Positions 7,927-16,914 of a DNA stretch of 64,000 bases are shown piece by piece. The DNA is from Ensifer adhaerens (GTDB lineage: Bacteria > Pseudomonadota > Alphaproteobacteria > Rhizobiales > Rhizobiaceae). The DNA lies in contig NZ_LGAP01000003.1 of NCBI RefSeq assembly GCF_001270265.1, positions 62,001 to 126,000 of the forward strand, read 5' to 3'. A program made the position numbers and the translations under genes. The notes beneath the pieces are model-generated. The model was given only the letters and a program-made list of their open reading frames with translations. It was not told where the DNA came from and did not search any database. The first letter of the stretch is position 1. Every line of letters begins with the position of its first letter.

Positions 7927-9504
7927 ATGTCAGTGAATAGGCGTACGTTCCTGCAGGGGGCGGCCGGCGCTATCGGCTTGGCTATGGCGCAGGGTGCTTT
8001 GTCGAAAATTGTCTATGCGCAAGGTGCCGCGGGCACGCTCAGGGTTGCTATCGCCAAACCTGCCGGCAACCTCGATCCGCAAAGCCATTATGCGATCTGG
8101 GCGATCCAGGATCTGATGTTCGAGCCGCTCGTGAAATACGGTAAGGGCGGCCAGATCGAACCTTGCCTGGCGACCGACTGGAAGATCGAAGACGGCGGCA
8201 AGACGCTGCATCTGACGTTGCGCGAGGGCGTGACGTTCCAGGATGGCACCAAGTTCGATGCTGCCTCGTGCAAATGGAATCTCGAGCGCTGGATGGGCCT
8301 CGACCAGTTCAGTTGGATGAATTGCTCAAAGCATTTCCAGTCGCTGGACGTGGTCGACGACTACCACATCACCCTGAATTTCAAGGAGCCGGTGCTCGCG
8401 CTCATGCAGGAACTCTCCTACACGCGGCCGACGCGTTTCCTTTCGCCCAAATCTGTGGGTGCCGACGGCAAGTTCGGCGAGCCTGTGGGCACCGGGCCGT
8501 GGCGTCAGATCAGCGCGGATGATACCCAGAGCGTCTTCGAGCATCACGAAGGCTACTGGGGCGAGTTGCCGTCCTATGAACGCCTTGAAGCCAAGGTCAT
8601 TCCCGATGCGCGGTCGCGGGTTGCGGCGTTGCGTGCCGGCGAACTTGACCTGGTCGGCGGCTTCTGGATCGCGCCCTTGACCCCGGAAGAGGGCAAGCAG
8701 CTCGAGGCGGCCGGCTTCAATGTCGTCGTCGATCCGGGCAACGTCACGCTGGTGATGGCATTCAATCCCGACCGCGCCGAGGCGCTCAGGGATGCGCAGG
8801 TGCGCAAGGCCGTCAGCATGGGCATCGATCGCGCAGCTATCTCCAAGGTGCTCTACCACGGCTACGCGAAGCCCGCCGGCAATATGTTCTCGGGCGCTTT
8901 GCCCTATGCCGGAACGCAATATGACGCACCCGCCCGCGATGCTGCGGCGGCATCGGCACTGCTCGAAAAGGCGGGCTGGACGGGTAGCCCCATCCGATCC
9001 AAGGATGGCAAGCCGCTGGCGCTGGAGCTGGTTGTCAGCCCGGATGCCGTGCCGGGGTCGCGTGTGATTGCCGAAGTCATCCAGTCCGAGATGAAGGAGA
9101 TCGGCATCGATCTCGTCATCCGCTCGGTCGACCATGCCTCCAAGCACACGGACATGCTGGAGCAGAAGTATGACCTCGGCTTCTTCCTGACCTACGGCGC
9201 GCCCTACGATCCGTTCGGCTCGATCGTGGGACTGTGCCTGTCGACCTTCCACAACGACGTCGAGGGCAAGCTGGTCACCGATCCGACCAATCTGGATCCA
9301 TTGATCAACGCAGCGATGGCGGCAACGGGGGATCAGATTCAGCCGACCATTCAGAAGGTCTATGACTGGCTGCGGGACAATGACGCGATTGCGCCGCTGG
9401 TCTACGTGCCGAGCATCTGGGCGCATTCCAAGCGGGTGCACGGCTTCAGCAGTCCGGTGACCGAATACGACATGCCGTACGAAAACATTTTGCTGGCCGA
9501 ATAG
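7927..9504 (+). CDS. ABC importer substrate-binding protein, family 5 (dipeptide/nickel type)
   Basis: 525 residues starting at an ATG preceded by GGAGGAG; an upstream in-frame ATG at 7840 lacks a ribosome site. A Tat signal (NRRTFLQ, hydrophobic to about residue 33) directs it to the periplasm. The family 5 fold is clear: LMFEPLVKY, the LTLREGVTFQDGTKFDA block and GTGPW near residue 200. Several stretches (FEPLVKY, MQELSYTRPTRFLSPKS, GTGPW) resemble NikA more than DppA, so a nickel chelate, a peptide or another small solute are all possible. It heads a complete five-gene importer operon. Confidence 0.9.
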   Translation: MSVNRRTFLQGAAGAIGLAMAQGALSKIVYAQGAAGTLRVAIAKPAGNLDPQSHYAIWAIQDLMFEPLVKYGKGGQIEPCLATDWKIEDGGKTLHLTLREGVTFQDGTKFDAASCKWNLERWMGLDQFSWMNCSKHFQSLDVVDDYHITLNFKEPVLALMQELSYTRPTRFLSPKSVGADGKFGEPVGTGPWRQISADDTQSVFEHHEGYWGELPSYERLEAKVIPDARSRVAALRAGELDLVGGFWIAPLTPEEGKQLEAAGFNVVVDPGNVTLVMAFNPDRAEALRDAQVRKAVSMGIDRAAISKVLYHGYAKPAGNMFSGALPYAGTQYDAPARDAAAASALLEKAGWTGSPIRSKDGKPLALELVVSPDAVPGSRVIAEVIQSEMKEIGIDLVIRSVDHASKHTDMLEQKYDLGFFLTYGAPYDPFGSIVGLCLSTFHNDVEGKLVTDPTNLDPLINAAMAATGDQIQPTIQKVYDWLRDNDAIAPLVYVPSIWAHSKRVHGFSSPVTEYDMPYENILLAE

Positions 9505-9515
9505 GGGAGGGTACC

Positions 9516-10451
9516 TTGATCCACTTCATCAGCAAGCGGCTGAAGCATTCCCTGGTCCTTTTGTTCATGGCGTCCCTGGTTTGCTTCACACTCGTGGTGT
9601 CGGCACCCGGTAATGTTGCCGTCCTGATCGCCGAGCTTCGCGGGGCGGTCGCTACACCGGGTTATGTCGAACAGGTCGCCGAAGAGATAGGACTGCACAA
9701 GCCACTGCTGATGCGCTACGTGGATTGGCTTGGCGATGCTGTTCGCGGCGACTTCGGCATTTCCTACAGAACAGGAACGGACGTCAGCGCGGACCTGGCG
9801 AACCGGATGTTCGTGACCGGGACCCTGATTGTAGGTTCGGCTGCAATCGCCACCCTCATCAGCCTGGCTTTGGGGTTCCTCGGTGCCTTTTGGCCCTACA
9901 AATTGCCGGACCGCGTATCGCGCGGTCTGGCGCTCCTCGGCGCGTCGACGCCGACGTTCTTCGTCGGTGCGCTGATGATCTATGGCTTCTCCGTCACCTT
10001 CCAGCTCTTGCCGTCGTTCGGTTTCAACGGCCCGAAAAGCTGGATCCTGCCATGGCTCACCGTCGCCGTTCTTCCGGCCGCAGTCCTCAGTCGCGTTGTG
10101 CGGGTCGGTTTGGAGGAGGCGATGACGAGTCCTTTCGTTCTGACCGCGAAAAGCAAGGGCCTCGGCCGCACTGCCATCTTGTTCCGGGAAGCGTTGCCCA
10201 ACATCACACCCCTCTTCATCAATGCGCTCGGCACCCAAGTCGGTTTGATGACAGCGACAGCGATCATCGTCGAACCGCTTTTCGCCTGGCAGGGCCTTGG
10301 GGATTATTTCCTCGCCGGCGTCCGCTTTCGCGACTTCATGGTGGTGCAGGCATGCCTGCTCATCTTCCTGACCTTCTTTATCGTGGTGAATCTGATCGTC
10401 GATCTAGCGGTTCTTTTGACCGATCCGCGCATTCGCCGCCAATGGAGCTGA
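9516..10451 (+). CDS. ABC importer permease, DppB/NikB type
   Basis: 311 residues from a TTG start with an excellent GGGGAGGG ribosome site eleven bases after the binding-protein stop. Six membrane helices are visible and the DppB-type N-terminal layout is present (first helix at 13-35, then the periplasmic loop with the GLHKPLLMRYVDWLGDAVRGDFG elements). The cytoplasmic EAA loop for ATPase contact is LEEAMTSPFVLTAKSKGLG near residue 205. It forms the membrane pore with the following permease. Confidence 0.92.
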   Translation: MIHFISKRLKHSLVLLFMASLVCFTLVVSAPGNVAVLIAELRGAVATPGYVEQVAEEIGLHKPLLMRYVDWLGDAVRGDFGISYRTGTDVSADLANRMFVTGTLIVGSAAIATLISLALGFLGAFWPYKLPDRVSRGLALLGASTPTFFVGALMIYGFSVTFQLLPSFGFNGPKSWILPWLTVAVLPAAVLSRVVRVGLEEAMTSPFVLTAKSKGLGRTAILFREALPNITPLFINALGTQVGLMTATAIIVEPLFAWQGLGDYFLAGVRFRDFMVVQACLLIFLTFFIVVNLIVDLAVLLTDPRIRRQWS

Positions 10452-10453
10452 TC

Positions 10454-11350
10454 ATGAACATGCTCAATCCTATCCTGGCCCGATTGAAGAAGATGCCGCG
10501 GGCGGCATTGATTACCATCGGCCTATTCGTTGCTCTGGGTACTTTCGCGCCCTGGCTTGCACCCCAGGACCCAAGCGCCCAAAACCTGCTGGAGGCCGGT
10601 CTCGGTCCAATGGCCGCACACTGGCTCGGAACCGATCACCTCGGACGTGATACGTTCAGCCGTTTGATTATCGCTGCGAACACGTCGCTGGTGAGCGTCG
10701 GCTCGGTTCTCGGCATCGCCATGACCATCGGTATCGTGCTCGGAACGATCGCTGGTTACCACCGGGGCTGGGTGGACGACCTCCTGATGCGCATCGTTGA
10801 TGTGGGTCTGTCCGTACCGAGCCTGATCATCTCGCTGGCCGTGATCGGGATCGTCGGCCCCGGATACTGGACCATGGTGCTGGCGCTGGCACTTGCCTGG
10901 TGGCCCATGAGTGGGCGTATCAGCCGCGCCGTGGCCGTCAGCATCATGAGCAAGCCGCATATCGAGGCGCTGCGGGTGCTCGGTGCCAGCCCCTGGCGCA
11001 TCTATTTCGGTCATCTCCTTCCCGGCACGATCGGCTCGGTAATGGTCTATGCCACGGCCGACGCCGGCACGGCTGCCCTGGCGGTCGCGACGCTGAGCTT
11101 CCTCGGCCTCGGCATTCAGCCGCCGACGCCGGAATGGGGCCAGATGCTCGTCGACGCGTTGCCCTATCTCGAATCCGACCCGCGTCAGGTTCTGTTACCG
11201 GGACTTGCCCTCACGGCAGCCGTCATCGGCTTCAACACCCTCGGGGAGTCCATCGCTCTCAACCGCATTCCAAAACCCCTCACTCGCCGCATGCTCGCAG
11301 CGCGCCGGCTTGAGGTCGCAAGCTGGGACAAGGAGAATTCCGATGCGTGA
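10454..11350 (+). CDS. ABC importer permease, DppC/NikC type
   Basis: 298 residues, starting two bases after the preceding stop. The N-terminal HWLGTDHLGRDTFSRLI signature is diagnostic of the DppC/OppC group, and the EAA loop reads EALRVLGASPWRIYFGHLLP. Five or six helices follow. The C-terminus overlaps the next ATPase gene by eight bases. It pairs with the DppB-type subunit as the second half of the translocation channel. Confidence 0.92.
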   Translation: MNMLNPILARLKKMPRAALITIGLFVALGTFAPWLAPQDPSAQNLLEAGLGPMAAHWLGTDHLGRDTFSRLIIAANTSLVSVGSVLGIAMTIGIVLGTIAGYHRGWVDDLLMRIVDVGLSVPSLIISLAVIGIVGPGYWTMVLALALAWWPMSGRISRAVAVSIMSKPHIEALRVLGASPWRIYFGHLLPGTIGSVMVYATADAGTAALAVATLSFLGLGIQPPTPEWGQMLVDALPYLESDPRQVLLPGLALTAAVIGFNTLGESIALNRIPKPLTRRMLAARRLEVASWDKENSDA

Positions 11351-12338
11351 CGAGGCGCTCCTGAACGTCAGCAACCTGACGGTCAATCTGTTGACCGCGA
11401 AATCGGCGGTCCGCCCGGTCGACGGTGTCAGCTATTCGGTCCGGCAGGGCGAATGTCTCGCCATCGTCGGCGAAAGCGGCAGCGGCAAGACGGTGATGAA
11501 CTTCGCACCGCTCGGGCTGATGCCGACGGGCGTGACGACCATGCTCTCCGGCTCTGTCAAGCTCGAGGGGCGCGAACTGATCGGCTTGCCTGAGCCCGAG
11601 ATCCAGAAGCTTCGCGGCAAGTCCGTCGGCTTCATCTTCCAGGACCCGATGAGTGCCCTCAACCCTGTGCGCCGCATTGGGCGGCAGATTGCCGAGATGG
11701 CCGAATTGCATCTCAACATGACGCCCAGGGCGGCCGAGGCACGTGCCCTCGAGCTCGTGAAGCTTGTCGGGATCTCCGATCCTGTGGCCCGGCTCCGGCA
11801 ATATCCGCATGAGCTTTCCGGTGGGCTGCGGCAACGCATCGTCATCGCGATTGCGCTTGCGGGCGAGCCGAAGCTGTTGATCGCCGACGAACCTACCACC
11901 GCGCTCGACGTGACGGTTCAGGCGCAAATCTTGCGGCTGTTAAAGGACGTGCAGCGCCGGCTCGACATGGCGATGGTGCTGATCACGCACGACATGGGCG
12001 TGGTCGCCGGCGCCGCCGACAACATCGTCGTCATGTATGCGGCGCGCGCTGCTGAATGCGGTCCGGTGGACAAGGTTCTCGTCAGCCCACGTCACCCCTA
12101 CACCAGGGGCTTGATCAACGCGATACCGAGGCGGGAGGATCCAATTGGGTCGGAGTTCAGAGGTCTCCCCGGCATTCCGCCGACGCTCGGTGCGCCGATC
12201 AAGGGCTGCGCACTTGCGCCGCGTTGCGAGCTTGCCGTCCCCGCATGCAGCAATAGCCGCCCCCCGTTGGTCCGGTCGGACGACAGCTCGGTTCTCGTGG
12301 CTTGCCCCGTCGTCAATCAAGGAAAGGCCGCCGCATGA
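11343..12338 (+). CDS. ABC importer ATPase, DppD/OppD type
   Basis: 331 residues beginning inside the end of the permease gene. Walker A is GESGSGKT (about residue 44), the signature is LSGGLRQRI and Walker B is LLIADEPTTALD. The C-terminal oligopeptide-transporter extension with its cysteine cluster (GCALAPRCELAVPAC) is present; in DppD proteins this region binds an iron-sulfur cluster. The GGLRQ in place of the usual GGMRQ is a mild variant. The stop overlaps the next start (ATGA). Confidence 0.93.
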   Translation: MRDEALLNVSNLTVNLLTAKSAVRPVDGVSYSVRQGECLAIVGESGSGKTVMNFAPLGLMPTGVTTMLSGSVKLEGRELIGLPEPEIQKLRGKSVGFIFQDPMSALNPVRRIGRQIAEMAELHLNMTPRAAEARALELVKLVGISDPVARLRQYPHELSGGLRQRIVIAIALAGEPKLLIADEPTTALDVTVQAQILRLLKDVQRRLDMAMVLITHDMGVVAGAADNIVVMYAARAAECGPVDKVLVSPRHPYTRGLINAIPRREDPIGSEFRGLPGIPPTLGAPIKGCALAPRCELAVPACSNSRPPLVRSDDSSVLVACPVVNQGKAAA

Positions 12339-13351
12339 CACAAGCACCGGTTCTTAAAGTCGAAAATCTCCAGACGCGCTTCAAAAGCGTTCAGCGGGGC
12401 AAATTTGTCCATGCCGTCGATGATGTCTCGATCGAACTCTATCCCGGTGAGATCGTCGGACTGGTCGGTGAATCCGGCTGTGGCAAGTCGACGCTCGGAC
12501 GCACCATCGTCGGGCTTGAGAAGGCAAGCAGCGGACGGGTGTTGCTCGACGGTGTCGACCTCAGCGCCCTATCGGGCGCAGCCCTCCGTGACAGCCGTCG
12601 GGCGCTGCAATATGTCTTCCAGGATCCCTATTCATCCTTGAACGATCGTCAGACGGTGGGTGAAGCCATCGATGAAGCTCTCGTCATCGCAGGCACCAGA
12701 ACGCTCGAGGAGCGGGATCGTCGCACGAAGGAGCTTCTGGATCAGGTAGGCCTTGCGTCCGCGGTCAGGGACCGTCACACGCGAGAACTCTCGGGCGGTC
12801 AGCGCCAGCGCGTGGCAATTGCCAGATCGCTCGCCGTGAACCCGAGGGTGCTGATCTGCGACGAGCCGGTGAGCGCGCTCGATCTTTCGATCCGCGCGCA
12901 GGTGATGAACCTGTTTCTGCGCCTGCAGAAGGATCTGGGTGTAGCATGCCTGTTCATCGCCCATGATCTGGCACTGGTGCGGCAGGCGGCTTCGCGGGTC
13001 TATGTCATGTACCTCGGCAGGATCGTCGAGCATGGCCCGTCCCAGGAGCTCTACGATCGTCCGAGCCACCCCTATTCGCAGATGCTGTTGGCATCCGCGC
13101 CCGAGGTGGATCCGCGGATCGAAAAGCACCGCAGAGGACCACTGATGATCGGTGAAGTCCCCAGTCCGACAAACCCGCCGTCGGGCTGCCGGTTCCGGAC
13201 CCGCTGCCCCCTGGCGGTGGACGACTGTGCCAAGGCAATGCCGCCGTCCCATGGCCTTTCGCCGGGCCACAGCGCCGCCTGCATCTTTGCCGCGGACCTA
13301 CATCGCGGTAAGCGGTCGGCTCTCCTTCACCAGGAGGCATCGGCCGCGTGA
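12335..13351 (+). CDS. ABC importer ATPase, DppF/OppF type
   Basis: 338 residues translated from an ATGA overlap with the first ATPase. Walker A is GESGCGKST, the signature is LSGGQRQRVAIAR and Walker B is VLICDEPVSALD. The C-terminal oligopeptide extension (SGCRFRTRCPLAVDDC) completes the DppF pattern. Together with the previous four genes this gives a full importer with two distinct ATPase subunits. A strong hairpin-plus-T terminator lies 105 bases downstream. Confidence 0.93.
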   Translation: MTQAPVLKVENLQTRFKSVQRGKFVHAVDDVSIELYPGEIVGLVGESGCGKSTLGRTIVGLEKASSGRVLLDGVDLSALSGAALRDSRRALQYVFQDPYSSLNDRQTVGEAIDEALVIAGTRTLEERDRRTKELLDQVGLASAVRDRHTRELSGGQRQRVAIARSLAVNPRVLICDEPVSALDLSIRAQVMNLFLRLQKDLGVACLFIAHDLALVRQAASRVYVMYLGRIVEHGPSQELYDRPSHPYSQMLLASAPEVDPRIEKHRRGPLMIGEVPSPTNPPSGCRFRTRCPLAVDDCAKAMPPSHGLSPGHSAACIFAADLHRGKRSALLHQEASAA

Positions 13352-13455
13352 ATTGGGAGGAAGCGCTTGCCGACGGCGAACCGGCATCGGCGGCGCTTTC
13401 GATCAGTTTAGATGTTGCTATTCCCCCCGCGTCCCCATGATCTGGATGCGCGCCT

Positions 13456-13482
13456 GCCCCGCTATCAAGCGGGGCCTTTTTT
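13456..13482 (+). terminator. Rho-independent terminator of the importer operon
   Basis: GCCCCGCT (13456-13463) and AGCGGGGC (13468-13475) form a perfect eight-base-pair stem with an ATCA loop, followed directly by C and six T residues. It lies about 105 bases after the last importer gene in the correct orientation. Confidence 0.88.
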
Positions 13483-13805
13483 GTCGCTGTGGCTTGATCT
13501 CCGGCCACAAGGCTGCCCGATGACTTACGCTCGGCTTCAAGTCAACGCTGTCAGTCGCTAGCTCGCCCTGGCCAGAAGTGGTGGATGACGGTCGCGCGGT
13601 CGTTGGTCAGGCCGGGCACGGGACGCGATCCCGAGAGGTCGCTTCTGGCCCGATCCCTCGCTCAAGCGGAGCGGCTTGCCGGTTCCGAAACTTTCGAGGA
13701 ACCGCCCAACGATTGAGCCGTGGCCAATAAGAACCACTCATCCAGAGAGTAGCTCTCGTCCTCGTCTTCGGTGTTGCACACCTTCATATCTGAGGCGTTC
13801 TGAGA
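13483..13805. other. intergenic stretch without recognisable gene
   Basis: This stretch lies between the importer terminator and the convergent arsenic-locus MFS gene. I see no frame with family resemblance, no strong ribosome site and no clear second terminator serving the minus-strand arsenic genes. It may contain decayed coding sequence. Confidence 0.4.
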
Positions 13806-15035
13806 TCACTGAATCCGTCTGACGTTCACCGTTTGTGGAAGAACCACAGGGCGCCGCTCGAGTGACACGATTGCAAGGAATGCCAAAACCCCTGCCAAAC
13901 CCACCGCTACCGTCACCCAGATCGAGGCCACGACGCCGAATCCTGCCATCGACATGGACATAGCGAGCGGGGCAATCGCCGACATCATCTGTTTGGCTGA
14001 CGTGGCCCAGCCGAGACGACTGCCGTAACCCTTTGATCCAAACAATTCGAGCGGCAATGTCCCCCCGACAATGCTTGTGAGACCGGAGCCCAGTCCAAAG
14101 CAGATTGCGAACATTACCGCTCCGGGCACCCACGGTGTCGTCATCAGAAGGATCGTCAGACCGATTGGTAGAAGTCCAGTCGCGATGACGGCCAGCCATT
14201 TCTGCGACAGCTCGCGGCCGAAGAGCAGGTTGATCAGGCGGCTTGCAACCTGGGCTGGACCGAACAGGGAAGCAACCAGCAGACCTGCTGCACCAAACCC
14301 GAGCGCCTGTGTCAGCGGTACCATGTGAACCAGGATCGCCGACAGGGCATAGCCCTCGATGGCAAAGCCGAGCAGCATCAGCGAGAACAGCAGTGTTCCG
14401 TTCGCAATAGGGCGGTGTTCGCTAATAGGGGCGGTGCTGGTCTTGGAGACTGACACTGCTGTGGTCGTCAGCCGGGCAAGCGCCAAGTGCACTGGAAGGC
14501 AAATGAAGAGGTTCAACGCTGCGAACAGCAGATAGACTTCCCTCCAGGACAGAAAACCATGCAGCCAGGACGTCAGCGGCCAGAAGACCGAGGAGGCGAA
14601 ACCTGCGATCAGCGTCAGGTGAACAATGGATTTCTGCGCATTTTGTCCTCCAGTCTGAACAATTGCAGTGAACGCGGTGGCGTAGAGAACGGCGACCGAA
14701 ACGATCTCGGTCAGCGCCAGTGCGACAGCGAAGGTGATCGGTCCGGTGGAGACGGCCATCAAGACGAGTGTTGCGGACGCCAGCAGCGATCCTGCCGCCA
14801 TCAACCGCCCCGCGCCAATCCTGTCGGCAAGGTATCCTGACAGGGGCGCGGCGAGGCTCCCAACTAGAAGAGCTACCGAGAAAGCTCCAAACACCCATTG
14901 CTGCGATTTGCCGATATCTTCTGCGATTTCCGGCACAAGGATACTGAACGCATAGTAGAGGGTGCCGTATCCGATGATTTGCGTTGCGCCGAGCCCCGCA
15001 AGCGCCCATGCGGGTAGCTTCCGTTCTCCCATCAT
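13806..15035 (-). CDS. MFS transporter of the arsenic locus
   Basis: 409 residues from an ATG that overlaps the TGA of the flavoprotein gene by one base, so the two are translationally coupled. Twelve hydrophobic segments can be traced, with an MFS-type loop (GYLADRIGAGRLMAAGS) between helices 2 and 3. It begins with the conserved-looking block LPAWALAGLGATQIIGYGTLYYAFSIL. MFS carriers of this kind, placed directly after a flavoprotein and arsR, are frequent in rhizobial ars operons and may export an arsenic species or a modified product. The substrate is not deducible from sequence. Confidence 0.82.
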   Translation of the reverse strand: MMGERKLPAWALAGLGATQIIGYGTLYYAFSILVPEIAEDIGKSQQWVFGAFSVALLVGSLAAPLSGYLADRIGAGRLMAAGSLLASATLVLMAVSTGPITFAVALALTEIVSVAVLYATAFTAIVQTGGQNAQKSIVHLTLIAGFASSVFWPLTSWLHGFLSWREVYLLFAALNLFICLPVHLALARLTTTAVSVSKTSTAPISEHRPIANGTLLFSLMLLGFAIEGYALSAILVHMVPLTQALGFGAAGLLVASLFGPAQVASRLINLLFGRELSQKWLAVIATGLLPIGLTILLMTTPWVPGAVMFAICFGLGSGLTSIVGGTLPLELFGSKGYGSRLGWATSAKQMMSAIAPLAMSMSMAGFGVVASIWVTVAVGLAGVLAFLAIVSLERRPVVLPQTVNVRRIQ

Positions 15036-16429
15036 CACGCTCGCTCTTCTTCGACAACTGGTGCCGCACAGCCGCATCCGGATTTTCCATCGGCCTTCGC
15101 GGTCGCATCAGCGACACAGCAGGCGTCCGCTTCTACGGGCGCGGGTCCGCCGCAGCATCCCGATGTGGCGTTTACTGCGAGATCGACGGAGCACACACCC
15201 GTTTCAGGAAGAACCAGTTCCACCCGTCGTGCGGCAACGTGATCTCCCGCAAGCTCTGCGACCACGGAACGAACCTGTTCGTAGCCGGTCTTCATCAGGA
15301 ATGTTGGAGCGCGGCCATAGGATTTCGAGCCGACAATGTAGAAGTCCTTCTCCGGATGAGCCAATTCGATGACGCCGTGGGGCGGAACGGTACCGCAGGA
15401 ATGAAGGTTCGGATCGATCAGTGGAGCCAGGGCTGGCGGAGCCTCGACGGCAGGATCGAGATCAATGCGGAGTTCTCTGAGAAACGATAGGTCGGGCCGG
15501 AAGCCAGTCGTGACCACCACCCGGTCTAGTGCCAGTCTCACTGGCTCTCCGTTTGCCATGGCCTTGACGACGATCCCTTCGTCTTCGGATTTCACGCTCC
15601 TGGCGGAAAAGGACGTCAGCATTCTGAGGCGACCCTCGTCCATGGCCTTCTTCGCAGCCAGTCCGAGGGCACCGCGCTCGGGAAGCTGGTCATTGAGACC
15701 GCCGCCGAGCAGGCGGGCCACACCATGATGGCGGAGCGCCCAGAAGATTTCGGTCGCAGGATCACTCTCCTGAAGTTCCAGCAGGGCCAGGGCGACATTG
15801 ATTGCTGAGTGACCGCTTCCGACAACCAGTGTTCGCTTGCCGGCGAAGTCAGACCGCCTGACCCCGGCAACGTCCGGTATGCCATAGGAAACCCTGCTGG
15901 AGGTGCGTTCGCCGACGACGGGCAGACCGTTGATCCCCATCGGGTTCGGTTGCATCCAGGTGCCGGAGGCATCGATGACAGCTCGTGCCAGAACTTCGTG
16001 CTCGCCCCCGGTATCGTCGTATCGGACCACGAAAGGCGCATCCTGACGGCCGTTTGATGAGACCTTGTCAAATCCCTGGCGGGTAATCGCCGTGACCGTT
16101 GTGGCGAGCTTCAGGTTGGCCGCGACCTTGGGAACACCCGCCAACGGCAGAAGATAGTTTTCAACGATTTCCCGGCCCGTCGGCACACCGTCAGGCTGCG
16201 GGGCGTTCCAGCCGAGATCATCGAGCAATCGTCGCGCGGCATCGTCGATGTTGTATTTCCAGGGGGAGAAAACCCGCACATGGCCCCAGTCGATCAGGGA
16301 CGAGCCTACGGAAGCTCCCCGCTCCAAGATAAGGGGCGTGATGCCTGCCTCCACCAATCTTGCCGCAGCCGCGAGTCCAACGGGACCAGCGCCAATGACA
16401 GCGACCGGAAGCTTTTCAGGGAATGCCAT
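15035..16429 (-). CDS. flavin-dependent oxidoreductase with Cys-rich tail (ArsO-like)
   Basis: 464 residues. The ATG with AAAGGA upstream at 16430-16445 is preferred over a longer frame that runs into arsR. An N-terminal FAD-binding GAGPVGLAAAARL (near residue 13) and a second dinucleotide motif VVGSGHSAINVA (near residue 195) give the layout of a two-dinucleotide flavoprotein monooxygenase/reductase. The last 40 residues contain clustered cysteines (SGCCGG, ACCVAD, GCGCAAP), resembling As(III)-binding tails. The gene follows arsR and precedes an MFS carrier, as do arsO-type genes. A role in oxidising or handling an arsenic compound is inferred. Confidence 0.78.
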   Translation of the reverse strand: MAFPEKLPVAVIGAGPVGLAAAARLVEAGITPLILERGASVGSSLIDWGHVRVFSPWKYNIDDAARRLLDDLGWNAPQPDGVPTGREIVENYLLPLAGVPKVAANLKLATTVTAITRQGFDKVSSNGRQDAPFVVRYDDTGGEHEVLARAVIDASGTWMQPNPMGINGLPVVGERTSSRVSYGIPDVAGVRRSDFAGKRTLVVGSGHSAINVALALLELQESDPATEIFWALRHHGVARLLGGGLNDQLPERGALGLAAKKAMDEGRLRMLTSFSARSVKSEDEGIVVKAMANGEPVRLALDRVVVTTGFRPDLSFLRELRIDLDPAVEAPPALAPLIDPNLHSCGTVPPHGVIELAHPEKDFYIVGSKSYGRAPTFLMKTGYEQVRSVVAELAGDHVAARRVELVLPETGVCSVDLAVNATSGCCGGPAPVEADACCVADATAKADGKSGCGCAAPVVEEERA

Positions 16430-16443
16430 GTGCTTGTCCTTTC

Positions 16444-16473
16444 GTATTTCTGGAAATTTCGAAATTTGAATAC
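16444..16473. promoter_or_regulatory. nested palindrome between arsR and the flavoprotein gene
   Basis: A perfect 14-base palindrome AAATTTCGAAATTT (16454-16467) sits inside a wider dyad GTATT...AATAC (16444-16448 and 16469-16473). It lies in the 56-base gap between the arsR stop and the flavoprotein start. The TTTC/GAAA halves resemble the dyad upstream of arsR at 16848, so it may be a second ArsR operator for an internal promoter. Confidence 0.5.
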
Positions 16474-16485
16474 AAAAAAACGCCT

Positions 16486-16806
16486 TCAGGCCACGGTTTC
16501 GCGGGTTTGCTTCAAGCATCCCGCATCGGCGCAGCACTCGTCAGCGAGGTAACCGATCAGGGCATTCATGTGCTTGTAGTTCGCGGTACAGATCAGCGTC
16601 GTCGCCTGACGGTCCTGGATAACAAGGCCAGTGTCGATGAGTCGCTTCAGATGGTGTGAAAGCGTGGACGCTGGAATTTCCAGCTTTTCTTGGAGCCTCC
16701 CGACCGGCAGGCCATCGTCACCTGCACGCACGAGCGCACGATAAATCTGGAGGCGTGTGACGTTGCCGAGGGCTTCGAGTTGGGATGCTGCTTTTTCGAT
16801 AATCAT
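16486..16806 (-). CDS. arsR: ArsR-family metalloregulator 1
   Basis: 106 residues. The winged helix-turn-helix covers about residues 10-85, with LPVGRLQEKLEIPASTLSHHLKRL as helix-turn-helix elements. The usual N-terminal CVCDL-type As(III) site in the recognition helix is absent. Instead a C-terminal cluster, DECCADAGC (cysteines 91, 92 and 97), probably binds As(III), as in the ArsR type with the metal site near the C-terminus. Metal binding releases DNA. It is the first gene of an arsR-flavoprotein-MFS unit and has a dyad upstream. Confidence 0.9.
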   Translation of the reverse strand: MIIEKAASQLEALGNVTRLQIYRALVRAGDDGLPVGRLQEKLEIPASTLSHHLKRLIDTGLVIQDRQATTLICTANYKHMNALIGYLADECCADAGCLKQTRETVA

Positions 16807-16847
16807 GGAAATAGGCTACGGCCCCACCCACGTTCTCGTCAAGTTGT

Positions 16848-16869
16848 TATTTCCATGATTGTCGAAATA
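16848..16869. promoter_or_regulatory. dyad upstream of arsR 1, candidate operator
   Basis: TATTTC (16848-16853) and GAAATA (16864-16869) form a six-base inverted repeat with a ten-base centre. It lies about 45 bases before the arsR 1 start and just after the arsH stop. The halves match the TTTC/GAAA halves of the palindrome at 16454, consistent with autoregulation. Confidence 0.42.
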
Positions 16870-16914
16870 TTGGCAAGGCGAGCGACCTGATCGTCTCGCG
16901 GTTGGTGCTGCATG

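Noticed and set aside
8326-9441. 371-codon open frame opposite the substrate-binding protein
   Set aside because: Antisense shadow of a well-supported gene; high-GC codon bias creates such frames.
13560-13700. Possible second terminator or attenuator between the importer and ars loci
   Set aside because: Several GC-rich partial dyads but none perfect and none followed by a T run.
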